Shown: positions 6,744 through 14,463, counted from the first letter of the stretch. The stretch: 24,105 bases of DNA from Nitrososphaerota archaeon (GCA_027297425.1 JAPUIC010000103.1:1-24105); one strand, 5' to 3'. The notes: generated by a model not told the origin, from the sequence alone. Made by a program: numbers and translations.

Positions 6744-8228
6744 TTGTGTAGCATTAACGGCTTGATCCTTTTCGAAAAAGAGAGGGATAACACGGAACTT
6801 CACGGGATAGAAGAAAGGCTTAGGGCGCTTATCGTTCGGGCCGAGGACCGGGGGAGAGATAGTTATGGGATTGTTTCATTTGAAAATGATAATTCTGTAA
6901 GGATTGTGAAAGAGACTGGATCGCCGTCGAAAAGTTTGAATGAGAAATCACGGTTAATTACGGCAAACACGAAAGTGGTTATCAGCAACAATAGAGCAGA
7001 ACCAACTACGGAGTTTGTCTATGAAAAGTTGGATACGGATATCCAGCCCTTAGGCAGTGAGATATTCGTCTCACACAACGGAACTATTGCTAACGATAAT
7101 GAACTGCAGAAGCGGTATAATCTCACTCGCCATAGTAAAATAGATACGAGTATCTTACCTCCTCTTTTAGATCACTTATGGAGTTCCGATCGACGTATTG
7201 AGGTACTCGTGGAAGTTCTTAGGGAAGTAGTAGGGAGCTTCGCTTTAGCGATAGTAGATAGATGGAAGCCGGACCATCTCTATCTAGCCTGTAATTATAA
7301 GCCGATTTACATGGAATATGACTATAACCACGAAGTGATGTTCTTCACTTCTCTAGAAGATTATTTTGGGAATAAATCCCTTTTTGATAGCAATCCAACC
7401 AAACAGCTCAAACCGTACAGTGTCTTATCCATCAATACTTCCCGAGAACAAAGAGAGTGCGAATTGCTTCCAGAACATACGAAGAACAAACGGAAAGCCC
7501 TAGCCGTTTGCAGTGGTGGCTTGGATAGCACTATTGCAGCAAAAGTTGCAGATAAAGAGGGATATGATATAACACTCTTGCACTTCAAGTATCGGCATAG
7601 AGCAGAGTCCAAAGAGGAACAGGCGGTTCAACGGGTATCAAAGGCATTGGCTTGCGAGCTTATTGTGGTAGATACAGATCTCTTCAGAGATGCCATCGGG
7701 TCCTCTAACTTGGTTTCCAAGACATTAGAAGTTAACAGACAGAACGAGGGCAAGTCAGGGGCCGAGTTTGCTTCTGAGTGGGTGCCAGCTAGAAACCTTA
7801 TCTTTCTATCAATAGCAGTAGGAATCGCAGAGTCCAAGGGTTACGATTTCATTATTCTTGGGAATAATCTTGAGGAATCCGGATCATATCCAGATAATGA
7901 GATGATCTTCATCAATAAGCTAAACGAAGTCTTACCCTATGCGACCAATTTGGGGAAGAAAGTTAGCATTCTGATGCCCTTAGGTAATCTGGTAAAACAC
8001 GAAATAGTAAAGACGGGTTTGGAGGTGGGAGCACCCATACACCTTACATGGTCCTGTTATGAAGGAGGCGATAATCCTTGCAATAGTTGTGGTCCGGACT
8101 TCATGAGGCGACATGCTTTTAGAATCAACAAGGTTATTGACCCGATAGCCGACGATCTCAATAATACATTCTGGGAAGGTTGTGAGAAATTCCCTCAACC
8201 GATTCCCTTGTCTCAGGATTCAAGATAA
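6744..8228 (+). CDS. GAT-QueC: class II glutamine amidotransferase fused to QueC
   Basis: 494 residues in two domains. The TTG start is followed directly by Cys2, which after Met removal is the N-terminal nucleophile of class II (Ntn) amidotransferases; SNNRAEPT (81-88) and VSHNGTIAND (109-118) are further family marks. From about residue 250 the chain is QueC-like: PP-loop SGGLDS (257-262) for ATP, and a C-terminal zinc site with Cys438, Cys446 and Cys449. The usual fourth Cys is replaced by Asp452 (CNSCGPD). GAT-QueC fusions are known from Crenarchaeota, where they were proposed to replace ArcS and turn preQ0 in tRNA into archaeosine using glutamine-derived ammonia. The gene may therefore both make preQ0 and finish archaeosine, or only the latter. 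It forms an operon with queE. Confidence 0.9.
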   Translation: MCSINGLILFEKERDNTELHGIEERLRALIVRAEDRGRDSYGIVSFENDNSVRIVKETGSPSKSLNEKSRLITANTKVVISNNRAEPTTEFVYEKLDTDIQPLGSEIFVSHNGTIANDNELQKRYNLTRHSKIDTSILPPLLDHLWSSDRRIEVLVEVLREVVGSFALAIVDRWKPDHLYLACNYKPIYMEYDYNHEVMFFTSLEDYFGNKSLFDSNPTKQLKPYSVLSINTSREQRECELLPEHTKNKRKALAVCSGGLDSTIAAKVADKEGYDITLLHFKYRHRAESKEEQAVQRVSKALACELIVVDTDLFRDAIGSSNLVSKTLEVNRQNEGKSGAEFASEWVPARNLIFLSIAVGIAESKGYDFIILGNNLEESGSYPDNEMIFINKLNEVLPYATNLGKKVSILMPLGNLVKHEIVKTGLEVGAPIHLTWSCYEGGDNPCNSCGPDFMRRHAFRINKVIDPIADDLNNTFWEGCEKFPQPIPLSQDSR

Positions 8229-8241
8229 TCATCTGGCAAAA

Positions 8242-8253
8242 CTTACTTAAACC
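8242..8253 (+). promoter_or_regulatory. TATA-like box for rtcB
   Basis: CTTACTTAAACC, centred near 8247, predicts a start of transcription near 8273, about 9 bases before the TTG at 8282. This suggests rtcB has its own promoter within the 53-base gap after gat-queC. Confidence 0.35.
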
Positions 8254-8281
8254 TAGGCTTCAGCCCTCGGCATAGAGAAAT

Positions 8282-9733
8282 TTGCCGCCACCAATGAAAA
8301 AAATTTCTGACGTAGTTTGGGAGATTCCTAAAAGCTACAAAGCAGGTATGCTAACTCCTGCCAGGATAATTGCCACGAAGAAGATACTACAAGAGATGGA
8401 TGAACAAGTATACGAACAGTTGACCAATGTTGCAACCTTACCGGGACTGATTAATCACGCGCTGTGCATGCCCGATGGTCATAGCGGTTACGGTTTTCCG
8501 ATAGGTGGGGTAGCAGCCATGGATGCTGAGAACGGCGTTATCTCCCCAGGAGGTATAGGATTTGACATCAATTGCGGAATGAGGCTCGTACTTACAAACT
8601 TGACTGCCGACGATGTTAAGCCACATCTCAAGAAATTAGTTGATGAACTCTACCTAAAGGTACCTGCAGGAGTAGGTAGTAAGGGTTTTGTGAAGCTCAG
8701 TCATAATGAGTTCAAGGAAGCTGTTGAAATGGGTGCAAAATGGTGTGTTGAGAAGGGTTATGGTTGGGAGGAGGATCTAAGGCGGATCGAAGAAGATGGC
8801 TGCATGGAGGGTGCTGATTCCTCGAAAATATCGATTAGATCCATTCAACGGGGAGTTGATCAGATCGGAACTCTTGGGTCTGGGAACCATTATCTTGAGA
8901 TTCAAGTTGTAAAGCCAGAGTTCATCTTCGATAAAGACGCCGCCAAAACTCTTGGAATATTCCCTAATCAAGTAGTAATAATGTTTCATTGTGGGAGTAG
9001 AGGATTCGGTCATCAGGTAGCAACCGACTATCTTCAAACATTCTTATCGGTCATGCATAGCAAGTACGGTATACGAATCCTTGACAGAGAGCTGGCTTGT
9101 GCCCCCTTTAATTCGCCAGAGGGTCAAAATTATTTCGCAGGAATGAAATGCGGGGTCAATATGTCATTCATGAATAGGCAGGTAATTCTTCATCGTATTA
9201 GAGAGGTCTTCTCATCTATATTTCGCTCGGAACCAGAGGATCTAGGCCTACATATGGTATACGATGTCGCTCATAATACAGCTAAACTCGAGAAGCATAC
9301 CGTAAATGGGGAGAAAAAAGAAGTATTGGTACATAGAAAGGGAGCCACTAAGGCTTTTGGTCCGAATTCAGAAGGGCTTCCTCCTGAATTTGCTAAGCTC
9401 GGTCAACCTGTAATCATCGGTGGTAGTATGGAGACAGGGTCGTATCTTCTACTGGGGACTGAGACTGCTATGAAAGAAAGTTTCGGGAGCACTTGTCATG
9501 GAAGCGGTAGGACTATGAGTCGAACTAGAGCCAGACACCTTTTCCGAGGCGATAAGCTACAAAGAGATATGGAGCAGAGAGGAATATATGTCAAAAGCGT
9601 CTCATATTCCGGTTTAGCGGAAGAAGCTGGAGCAGCCTACAAGGACATAGACGAGGTTGTAGGGGCAGTAGATCAGGCGGGAATTTCCAAGAAAGTAGTT
9701 CGGTTCATACCTATAGGGAACGTTAAGGGTTAA
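8282..9733 (+). CDS. rtcB: RtcB, tRNA-splicing RNA ligase (3'-phosphate/5'-OH)
   Basis: 483 residues. RtcB joins the exons left by the tRNA endonuclease, using GTP and Mn2+ to link a 2',3'-cyclic phosphate or 3'-phosphate to a 5'-OH. All metal and catalytic residues known from the Pyrococcus enzyme are in place: Asp95 and Cys98 (GFDINCG), His203 (GSGNHYLE), His236 (FHCGSRGFGH), His331 (VAHNTAK), and the guanylylated His406 (CHGSGR). With the TTG start at 8282 the N-terminus (MPPPMKKISDVVWEIPK) aligns residue for residue with the archaeal enzyme; the ATG at 8294 would give 479 residues. Its substrates in this window would be the two-intron tRNA-Gln and, by inference, the mtnA message. A 16-base gap separates it from the GTPase gene. 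Confidence 0.96.
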   Translation: MPPPMKKISDVVWEIPKSYKAGMLTPARIIATKKILQEMDEQVYEQLTNVATLPGLINHALCMPDGHSGYGFPIGGVAAMDAENGVISPGGIGFDINCGMRLVLTNLTADDVKPHLKKLVDELYLKVPAGVGSKGFVKLSHNEFKEAVEMGAKWCVEKGYGWEEDLRRIEEDGCMEGADSSKISIRSIQRGVDQIGTLGSGNHYLEIQVVKPEFIFDKDAAKTLGIFPNQVVIMFHCGSRGFGHQVATDYLQTFLSVMHSKYGIRILDRELACAPFNSPEGQNYFAGMKCGVNMSFMNRQVILHRIREVFSSIFRSEPEDLGLHMVYDVAHNTAKLEKHTVNGEKKEVLVHRKGATKAFGPNSEGLPPEFAKLGQPVIIGGSMETGSYLLLGTETAMKESFGSTCHGSGRTMSRTRARHLFRGDKLQRDMEQRGIYVKSVSYSGLAEEAGAAYKDIDEVVGAVDQAGISKKVVRFIPIGNVKG

Positions 9734-9749
9734 TTAAATCGCAGAACAT

Positions 9750-10649
9750 ATGAAGACACCCGTTTCGATCCTAACAGGATATCTCGGTAGTGGAAAAACT
9801 ACTCTCCTACGGCGGATATTGAATGAGACCACAAAGAAGGTAGCGGTTATTATCAACGAGTTTGGAGATATCGGAATTGATGGGAGAGTGATCAAGGGCA
9901 AGAATGTCAATATGATCGAGCTGACGGGAGGTTGTGTCTGTTGCTCTTTAGAAGGAGAGTTCAAAGCCGCCATCAAAGAAATAATTACGAAGACAAATCC
10001 TGAATTAATCTTGGTCGAGACGACAGGTGTGGCAGAACCGGAAGCAATTGCTTTCGACCTAGAAGAAAGCCTTCCAGAAGTTAGACTGGATTCCGTTATC
10101 ACTGTGGTTGATGCGGACGGGATCATGATGTTCCCTAGCATAGGCCATACTGGACGGGTTCAGATCGAGATGGGAGATGTAATTCTCGTAAATAAGATAG
10201 ATTTAGTTAATCCTAGAGATATCATAAAGGTAGAGAAGAAGCTCCACGAAATTAACGGGAAAGCTACACTTTTTCGAACGTATAAATGTGAAATTGATTC
10301 TGAGTTACTCTTTGGGACATATACAACTAAAACCACTGAACAGATGCACAAACACAAACATGACCCAAAGATAGATTTATTCCAAATTTCAGTCGACCAA
10401 GAGATTCAAAGAGAAGGGCTCTCTGATTTTTTATCGTCACTACCCAGAGAGGTGTACCGAGCGAAGGGATTGATTGTGATAAAGAATCATGGGTTGCACC
10501 TTCTGAACTACGTTGTAGGTCGATGGGATCTGGAACCTATGCCCGGTAATTATTCATCTGGAAATCAATTAGTCTTCATCGGAGAGAGAGTAGGAAGTAA
10601 GAAAAAAGTGATAACCGAAAAGTTGAACGAAGTATTGATGAGAAAGTAG
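9750..10649 (+). CDS. COG0523 (CobW/YjiA/ZNG1-type) GTPase, putative metallochaperone
   Basis: 299 residues. The G3E-family GTPase core is clear: P-loop GYLGSGKTT (10-18), the metal-binding GGCVCC motif with Cys62, Cys64 and Cys65, ETTGVAEP (90-97), and NKID (148-151). A His-rich HKHKHD (201-206) separates the GTPase from the smaller C-terminal CobW domain. Members deliver Zn, Co or other metals to client enzymes in a GTP-dependent way. The client is unknown; rtcB (Mn2+-dependent) lies 16 bases upstream and is probably cotranscribed, and zinc-containing deazapurine enzymes are another common association of the family. It is not an obvious HypB or Ni-specific form. Confidence 0.88.
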   Translation: MKTPVSILTGYLGSGKTTLLRRILNETTKKVAVIINEFGDIGIDGRVIKGKNVNMIELTGGCVCCSLEGEFKAAIKEIITKTNPELILVETTGVAEPEAIAFDLEESLPEVRLDSVITVVDADGIMMFPSIGHTGRVQIEMGDVILVNKIDLVNPRDIIKVEKKLHEINGKATLFRTYKCEIDSELLFGTYTTKTTEQMHKHKHDPKIDLFQISVDQEIQREGLSDFLSSLPREVYRAKGLIVIKNHGLHLLNYVVGRWDLEPMPGNYSSGNQLVFIGERVGSKKKVITEKLNEVLMRK

Positions 10650-10779
10650 ACCTGAAGGTAGGTCATTCCAAAAGGTGGTCTCAACTCTTTCAAGGTTATC
10701 AATACTATGCCCTTAAAGGAGACATTTACTCGTTTTGCTCCCGTTACAAAATTGAGTCTGAAGAACCCGTAGTCATAGG

Positions 10780-11850
10780 TCAAGGTTTGATTAGAGCTTT
10801 GATCGAACGGCTATAAGGTGGCTTAGCTATCCCTCGCTCGGTTACAATAGTATCGATGAGATGAGGAGGAGTCAAATCAAAAGCTGGATTTAGAATTGGA
10901 ACGCCCTTTGCAGCAATTCGCTTTCCTCTGATCGTTGTTACTTCCGCTGGGTCTCTCTCTTCGATTGTGATGTCCTTAGTATCAGACTGCAGATCGAATG
11001 ATGATGATGGAGCTGCCACGATAAACGGTATGTTGAACGTCTTTGCAAGAATCGCTAACTGAGAGGTCCCTATCTTGTTAAAGATGTGGCCATCACGCAT
11101 TATACGATCTGCGCCCACTATTACCTTATCGACCATACCGTTAGCCATTATATGGCCTACAGCAGTATCTGTGAGCAATTTGCATTGGAACCCATCCCTA
11201 GCCAGCTCAAACGCAGTTAATCTAGAGCCCTGTAGGGCTGGCCGTGTTTCTGGGACGTAAACAGTGATTCGTTTACCTTGTTTTTTAGCTGTCCTCAGTA
11301 TTCCTAAAGCAGTACCATAACCGACTGTTGCGAGTGCTCCCGCGCTCTGCTGACCTAAAGGTCATTTACAGTGTGTGAGCACGCTATCGCCATCATGGAG
11401 TAACTTAGAGCCATGTTCACCCATTTTCAGATTTCCAGCTACATCATCTTCGGCCATTTTGAGAGCGCTCTTTTTCACGGCGGCTTTAATGTTGGTCCCG
11501 TCTTTTAGTGCTTTTTTGCCATCCTTCAGAACTACGTCCGTGGCCCAGACAATATTTACCGCTGTCGGCCGAGTCTTCACCAATTCTCTGGATGCATGCT
11601 CTAGCTCCCGGATGAGTTCCTCGCTAGTCCCATTAGTTTTTGTAGCTACGAGGGCCATTCCCATGGCTGCAGTAACGCCTATGGCTGGAGCACCTCTTAC
11701 AACCATTTTTTTTATCGAACGAACAATGTCGTTAAGAGTTTTGCACTTTACGAAGGTCAGAGAGTTTGGGAGTTTTGTCTGATCTATGAGAACAACTGAA
11801 TTGTCCTCCTCGTCCCACTTGACGGTTCGCATCGAGTAGAAGGTTTCCAT
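10780..11850 (-). CDS. mtnA: MtnA-type isomerase (methylthioribose-1-phosphate isomerase / aIF2B-like), gene split by a 21-base BHB intron
   Basis: Exon 1 is 11850-11366 and exon 2 is 11344-10780. Spliced, they give 349 residues, the normal MtnA length. MtnA converts 5-methylthioribose-1-phosphate to the ribulose form in methionine salvage; archaeal relatives include ribose-1,5-bisphosphate isomerase, so the substrate is not certain. Family blocks are MVVRGAPAIGVTAAMGMAL, catalytic Cys161 in THCNAGALATVGYG (the Asn codon is made by the splice), VPETRPALQGSRLTAFEL, and VGADRI with the catalytic Asp followed by NKIGT. Unspliced, TGA at 11364-11362 truncates the protein one residue after Cys161. 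The ATG at 11850 lies 25 bases from a TATA-like box shared with endA; an in-frame TTG at 11865 is less likely. Codon use in the two exons looks alike, so this is not a decayed gene. Confidence 0.9.
11345..11365 (-). other. 21-base BHB intron within mtnA
   Basis: On the minus strand, exon CTGT pairs with intron GCAG (one U-G) as the 4-bp central helix. The 3-base bulges are AA|A and AG|C. The inner helix TGACC/GGTCA closes a TTTA loop. Farther out, GTGCTC (11382-11377) pairs with GAGCAC (11339-11334) across a small internal loop, so the outer helix is not directly adjacent to the central one. Cutting after the second base of each bulge joins TGTAA to CGCGGGA and restores the codons for His-Cys-Asn-Ala-Gly. 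The intron is phase 2 and contains an in-frame TGA. Confidence 0.88.
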
Positions 11851-11871
11851 GTCTAAAGTTTCCAAAAGGTC

Positions 11872-11878
11872 TAATTAA
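11872..11878. promoter_or_regulatory. shared TATA-like element between mtnA and endA
   Basis: TAATTAA is nearly palindromic and lies 25 bases from the mtnA ATG (11850) on one side and 29 bases from the endA TTG (11904) on the other. The whole divergent gap is 53 bases, and no other TATA-like element sits at the right distance for either gene. Both messages would be leaderless or almost so. Confidence 0.5.
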
Positions 11879-11903
11879 GCGTGTCTGACGAGTCCAGAAT
11901 ATA

Positions 11904-12467
11904 TTGAGTGAAGAAACAAGTACCGAAGAGGAGCTAACAACTTTTGTTGGTCAGTTATCCGCCAACGGAGTAACGCTTACCGATACTTTGGTTATTGAGG
12001 AGTTGACTAAAAGAGGTTATGGCGATATGGAGAAGAAGAAACTGGTGCTGAGGGATTACGAAATGCTGTACCTCACCCAAGTAGGAAAGATGACTGTCCT
12101 CAGGGGTAAGAAGCAGGTGAAATATGAGGATCTGGTGGAAGAAGCTCTTGAACGAGATTCCACTGCTTGGACTCGATTTCTTGTGTATCGAGACCTCAGG
12201 AGTAGAGGATATGTTGCTAAAGAAGGGTTCGGCTTTGGAGTAGATTTCAGATTATATGATAGGGGAGACTTCGGGGGCAAGGCTGCCAGATATGTTGTCT
12301 TCGGACTAAATGAGGGGACAGAGAAAGAAGCAGAGAGTTTTCGAAAAGTAGGGGAGGATATCTTGAAGATGGGCAAAGAGCCAATATTGGCCGTTGTAGA
12401 AAGAAGAGGTGAGATCATCTACTATAAAGTGTCGAAGTGGAGGCCTACGAAGTCAACTCCGAAGTAA
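11904..12467 (+). CDS. endA: tRNA-intron endonuclease EndA-type subunit
   Basis: 187 residues with the two-domain layout of archaeal splicing endonucleases: an N-terminal domain ending LVLRDYEMLYLTQVGKMTVLRG and a nuclease domain FLVYRDLRSRGYVAKEGFGFGVDFRLYDRG...PILAVVERRGEIIYYKV. The enzyme cuts BHB motifs. Of the catalytic triad, Tyr118 and Lys158 are visible, but the His normally three residues before the Y-[LV]-V strand is Ala127 here (GGKAARYVV). This subunit may therefore pair with a second one in a heterotetramer, or be structural. TTG at 11904 is forced, because a TGA precedes it at 11886 in frame with no other start between. ubiA follows 25 bases later. Confidence 0.87.
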   Translation: MSEETSTEEELTTFVGQLSANGVTLTDTLVIEELTKRGYGDMEKKKLVLRDYEMLYLTQVGKMTVLRGKKQVKYEDLVEEALERDSTAWTRFLVYRDLRSRGYVAKEGFGFGVDFRLYDRGDFGGKAARYVVFGLNEGTEKEAESFRKVGEDILKMGKEPILAVVERRGEIIYYKVSKWRPTKSTPK

Positions 12468-12492
12468 CCATTGAGAGTTTTCGATACTAAAA

Positions 12493-13338
12493 ATGGGGAT
12501 TCCAGGCTATTTAGAAATACTTAGACCTGCCAATTCTATAATGGTTGGGTTCGCAGTCATTGTTGGTTCGCTGATCGCCCAGCCTTTTCTGAGTTTTGAT
12601 TACAGCGTATTGTTATCTGGTTTCCTAACGGGATTCCTGATATCTTCCTTTGCGATGGTCATAAATGATTACTATGATGCCGAGGTTGACAGACTGAACC
12701 AGCCTGGCCGGCCTTTACCTAGCAATAGAGTCACGGTTAGAGGAGTCAAGACCCTAAGTATTTTGTTGTTGGTCTCCGGACTGCTATCTTCATTTTATCT
12801 CGGATTCTTGACCCTGATCATAGCAACTATCTTCGCCTTTATTTCATGGTTGTATAGCTATCGTGTTAAAAAAATTGGAATGTTCGGGAATTCTCTGGTT
12901 GCTTTATCATTGGCGATTCCGTATATTTATGGAGGTTTCGCAGTACTATTTCCTTGGGACGAATTGGTATGGTTTCTCGCTGTTACGTCATTCTCGGCTG
13001 GAATGGGTAGAGAGATAGTCAAGACAATTTCAGACGTTGAGGGAGACCGCCTCCGTGATATCAGATCGGTTGCCTTGATGTTAGGTCCAAAGAAAGCCGC
13101 CCTTTTTGGGTCTATATTTTTTCTAGGAGCCATACTACTCAGCCTAGGCCCATTATTTCGATCTCTGGTTGGTCTCCCATATTTTATTCTGATCCCTGTC
13201 CCTTGGGCAATATTCGTTTATTCTTCATTCAGCATTATGAGAACTCCTTCATCGCAGGGAGCTATCCGGATCAAGAAATTAGCCTTGGTCGGAATGATGT
13301 TTGGGCTATTTGCTTACTTAGCTGAAGGCATTTTATAG
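12493..13338 (+). CDS. UbiA prenyltransferase, probably (S)-2,3-di-O-geranylgeranylglyceryl phosphate synthase
   Basis: 281 residues with about eight hydrophobic helices, an integral membrane enzyme. Two Asp-rich prenyl-diphosphate sites are seen: NDYYDAEVDRLNQPGRPLPS (Asn58, Asp59, Asp62, Asp66) and DVEGDRLRDI (Asp181, Asp185). The early EILRPANSIMVGFAVIVG and the NQPGRP wording match archaeal DGGGP synthases, which add the second geranylgeranyl chain in ether-lipid synthesis. Other UbiA members (chlorophyll, heme or quinone type) are possible but fit less well. ATG at 12493 follows endA by 25 bases. fni near 22-23 kb supplies the same isoprenoid pathway. Confidence 0.86.
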   Translation: MGIPGYLEILRPANSIMVGFAVIVGSLIAQPFLSFDYSVLLSGFLTGFLISSFAMVINDYYDAEVDRLNQPGRPLPSNRVTVRGVKTLSILLLVSGLLSSFYLGFLTLIIATIFAFISWLYSYRVKKIGMFGNSLVALSLAIPYIYGGFAVLFPWDELVWFLAVTSFSAGMGREIVKTISDVEGDRLRDIRSVALMLGPKKAALFGSIFFLGAILLSLGPLFRSLVGLPYFILIPVPWAIFVYSSFSIMRTPSSQGAIRIKKLALVGMMFGLFAYLAEGIL

Positions 13339-13370
13339 GCTACTCAAATTTAATAAGATACAATATAGCT

Positions 13371-13422
13371 ATGGTTTCAGCTTATTACCATTTGGGTGGT
13401 GATATGGTTTTAGCTTGTTACT
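13371..13422. repeat. two imperfect 20-bp direct repeats, period 32
   Basis: 13371-13390 and 13403-13422 share the pattern ATGGTTTyAGCTTrTTACyA, with 17 of 20 bases identical and all three differences transitions. They fill most of the 93-base gap between the convergent ubiA and rfcS genes. No reading frame is apparent. They may be a local duplication or part of a termination region. Confidence 0.5.
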
Positions 13423-13431
13423 AGAAGCTGG

Positions 13432-14430
13432 TTAAGGCTCGGATTGATCCTTAGCATGACCGATTTCCAATTTTTTTGATGAACCCCCCAATGATCCTAG
13501 ATGTGCTAAAAGTGCGGCCATCTGTATATCCGGGTTTGCGCCACGAACGAGGCGATAGTCATACTCTGAGATCAACTTCGCAATCTCACCTAAGTTGGGA
13601 TCGTCTATCCTGAAGAGTTCATCACCTGCATATTTGATAAAATCTGCTTCGGATAGTCCTTGAACTTTGGTCAACTGTATTAACTCCGACCTAGCTTTTG
13701 AAAATTGTCCGTCTAATGCTAGATTAATGATCTCGCCAACCTTTCCCTTATGAGTAATACCACTAACTCTTTCTATAGTTTCGGCATCTATCTTGTCCAG
13801 TAGTGAAGCGCCTTGAAGGAGGTTTATGGCCTGCCTCATATCACCGTTTGAAATATCATAAATTTTTGATAGTCCGGCTTCATCACATTGCAAACTTTCA
13901 TCGCGGCAAATCTTCTCTAAACGACTTACTACTTCCTCTTTTGGGAGACGTGGAAATCTGATGATAGCGCATCTACTTTGTAAGGGTTCGATTATTCCAG
14001 AAGAGTAATTGCAGACCATTATGAATCTCGTGAACCTCGAACTCTCCTCCATGATTCGTCGTAGAGCGGTTTGAGCGCTATTCGTCATTTCATCTGCTTC
14101 ATCTAGTATTATTATTCTATATGGGGCATTCATTGCTAGATGTCGAGAAAAGATCTTAACCTTATCCCTGACGTCTCCGATACCTCTCTCGTCTGACGCG
14201 TTCATTTCCAAGGTATAATCTCTCCAAGGCTCACCCAGGATCTTCTGAGCTACAATCAAGGCAGCAGAAGTCTTCCCGGTTCCCGGCGGCCCAGAGAACA
14301 ACAAATGGGGCATTTCTTTCGGATTCTCTAATAGTGAACCTAGCCTAGTGACAACATTAGACTGACCTATTAGGTCTCGTATTTCATGAGGCCTATATTT
14401 CTCAACCCACATCTGCCCTTCGGAAGACAC
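13432..14430 (-). CDS. rfcS: replication factor C small subunit
   Basis: 332 residues. RfcS is the AAA+ motor subunit of the clamp loader that opens PCNA and places it on primed DNA. Seen: the N-terminal WVEKYRP start (RFC box), Walker A SGPPGTGKT (46-54), Walker B with DEAD (110-113), Arg-finger motif SRC (152-154), and the C-terminal collar domain. The start is GTG at 14430; an ATG at 14412 (residue 7) immediately precedes WVEKYRP and is an equally good start, with a TATA-like GAATTATAG about 23 bases before it. rfcL lies 33 bases upstream on the same strand, the usual archaeal arrangement. No intein is present. Confidence 0.96.
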   Translation of the reverse strand: MSSEGQMWVEKYRPHEIRDLIGQSNVVTRLGSLLENPKEMPHLLFSGPPGTGKTSAALIVAQKILGEPWRDYTLEMNASDERGIGDVRDKVKIFSRHLAMNAPYRIIILDEADEMTNSAQTALRRIMEESSRFTRFIMVCNYSSGIIEPLQSRCAIIRFPRLPKEEVVSRLEKICRDESLQCDEAGLSKIYDISNGDMRQAINLLQGASLLDKIDAETIERVSGITHKGKVGEIINLALDGQFSKARSELIQLTKVQGLSEADFIKYAGDELFRIDDPNLGEIAKLISEYDYRLVRGANPDIQMAALLAHLGSLGGSSKKLEIGHAKDQSEP

Positions 14431-14463
14431 TATAATTCCCCAACTTCGGTCGTGATAACCATT

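Noticed and set aside
10565..10783. 72-aa frame on the minus strand after the GTPase gene
   Set aside because: It overlaps the conserved GTPase C-terminus, has no recognisable features, and the 130-base gap 10650-10779 shows no other gene.
11362..11364. In-frame TGA read as selenocysteine or by readthrough
   Set aside because: The TGA lies within residues absent from the family; decoding it would still leave seven extra residues inside the catalytic motif. Splicing explains both the stop and the insert.
10780..11865. mtnA as a pseudogene broken by a frameshift or nonsense mutation
   Set aside because: Both halves are in the same frame and fully conserved, the defect is an exact 21-base insert with a complete BHB fold, and its rule-based removal restores the family motif.
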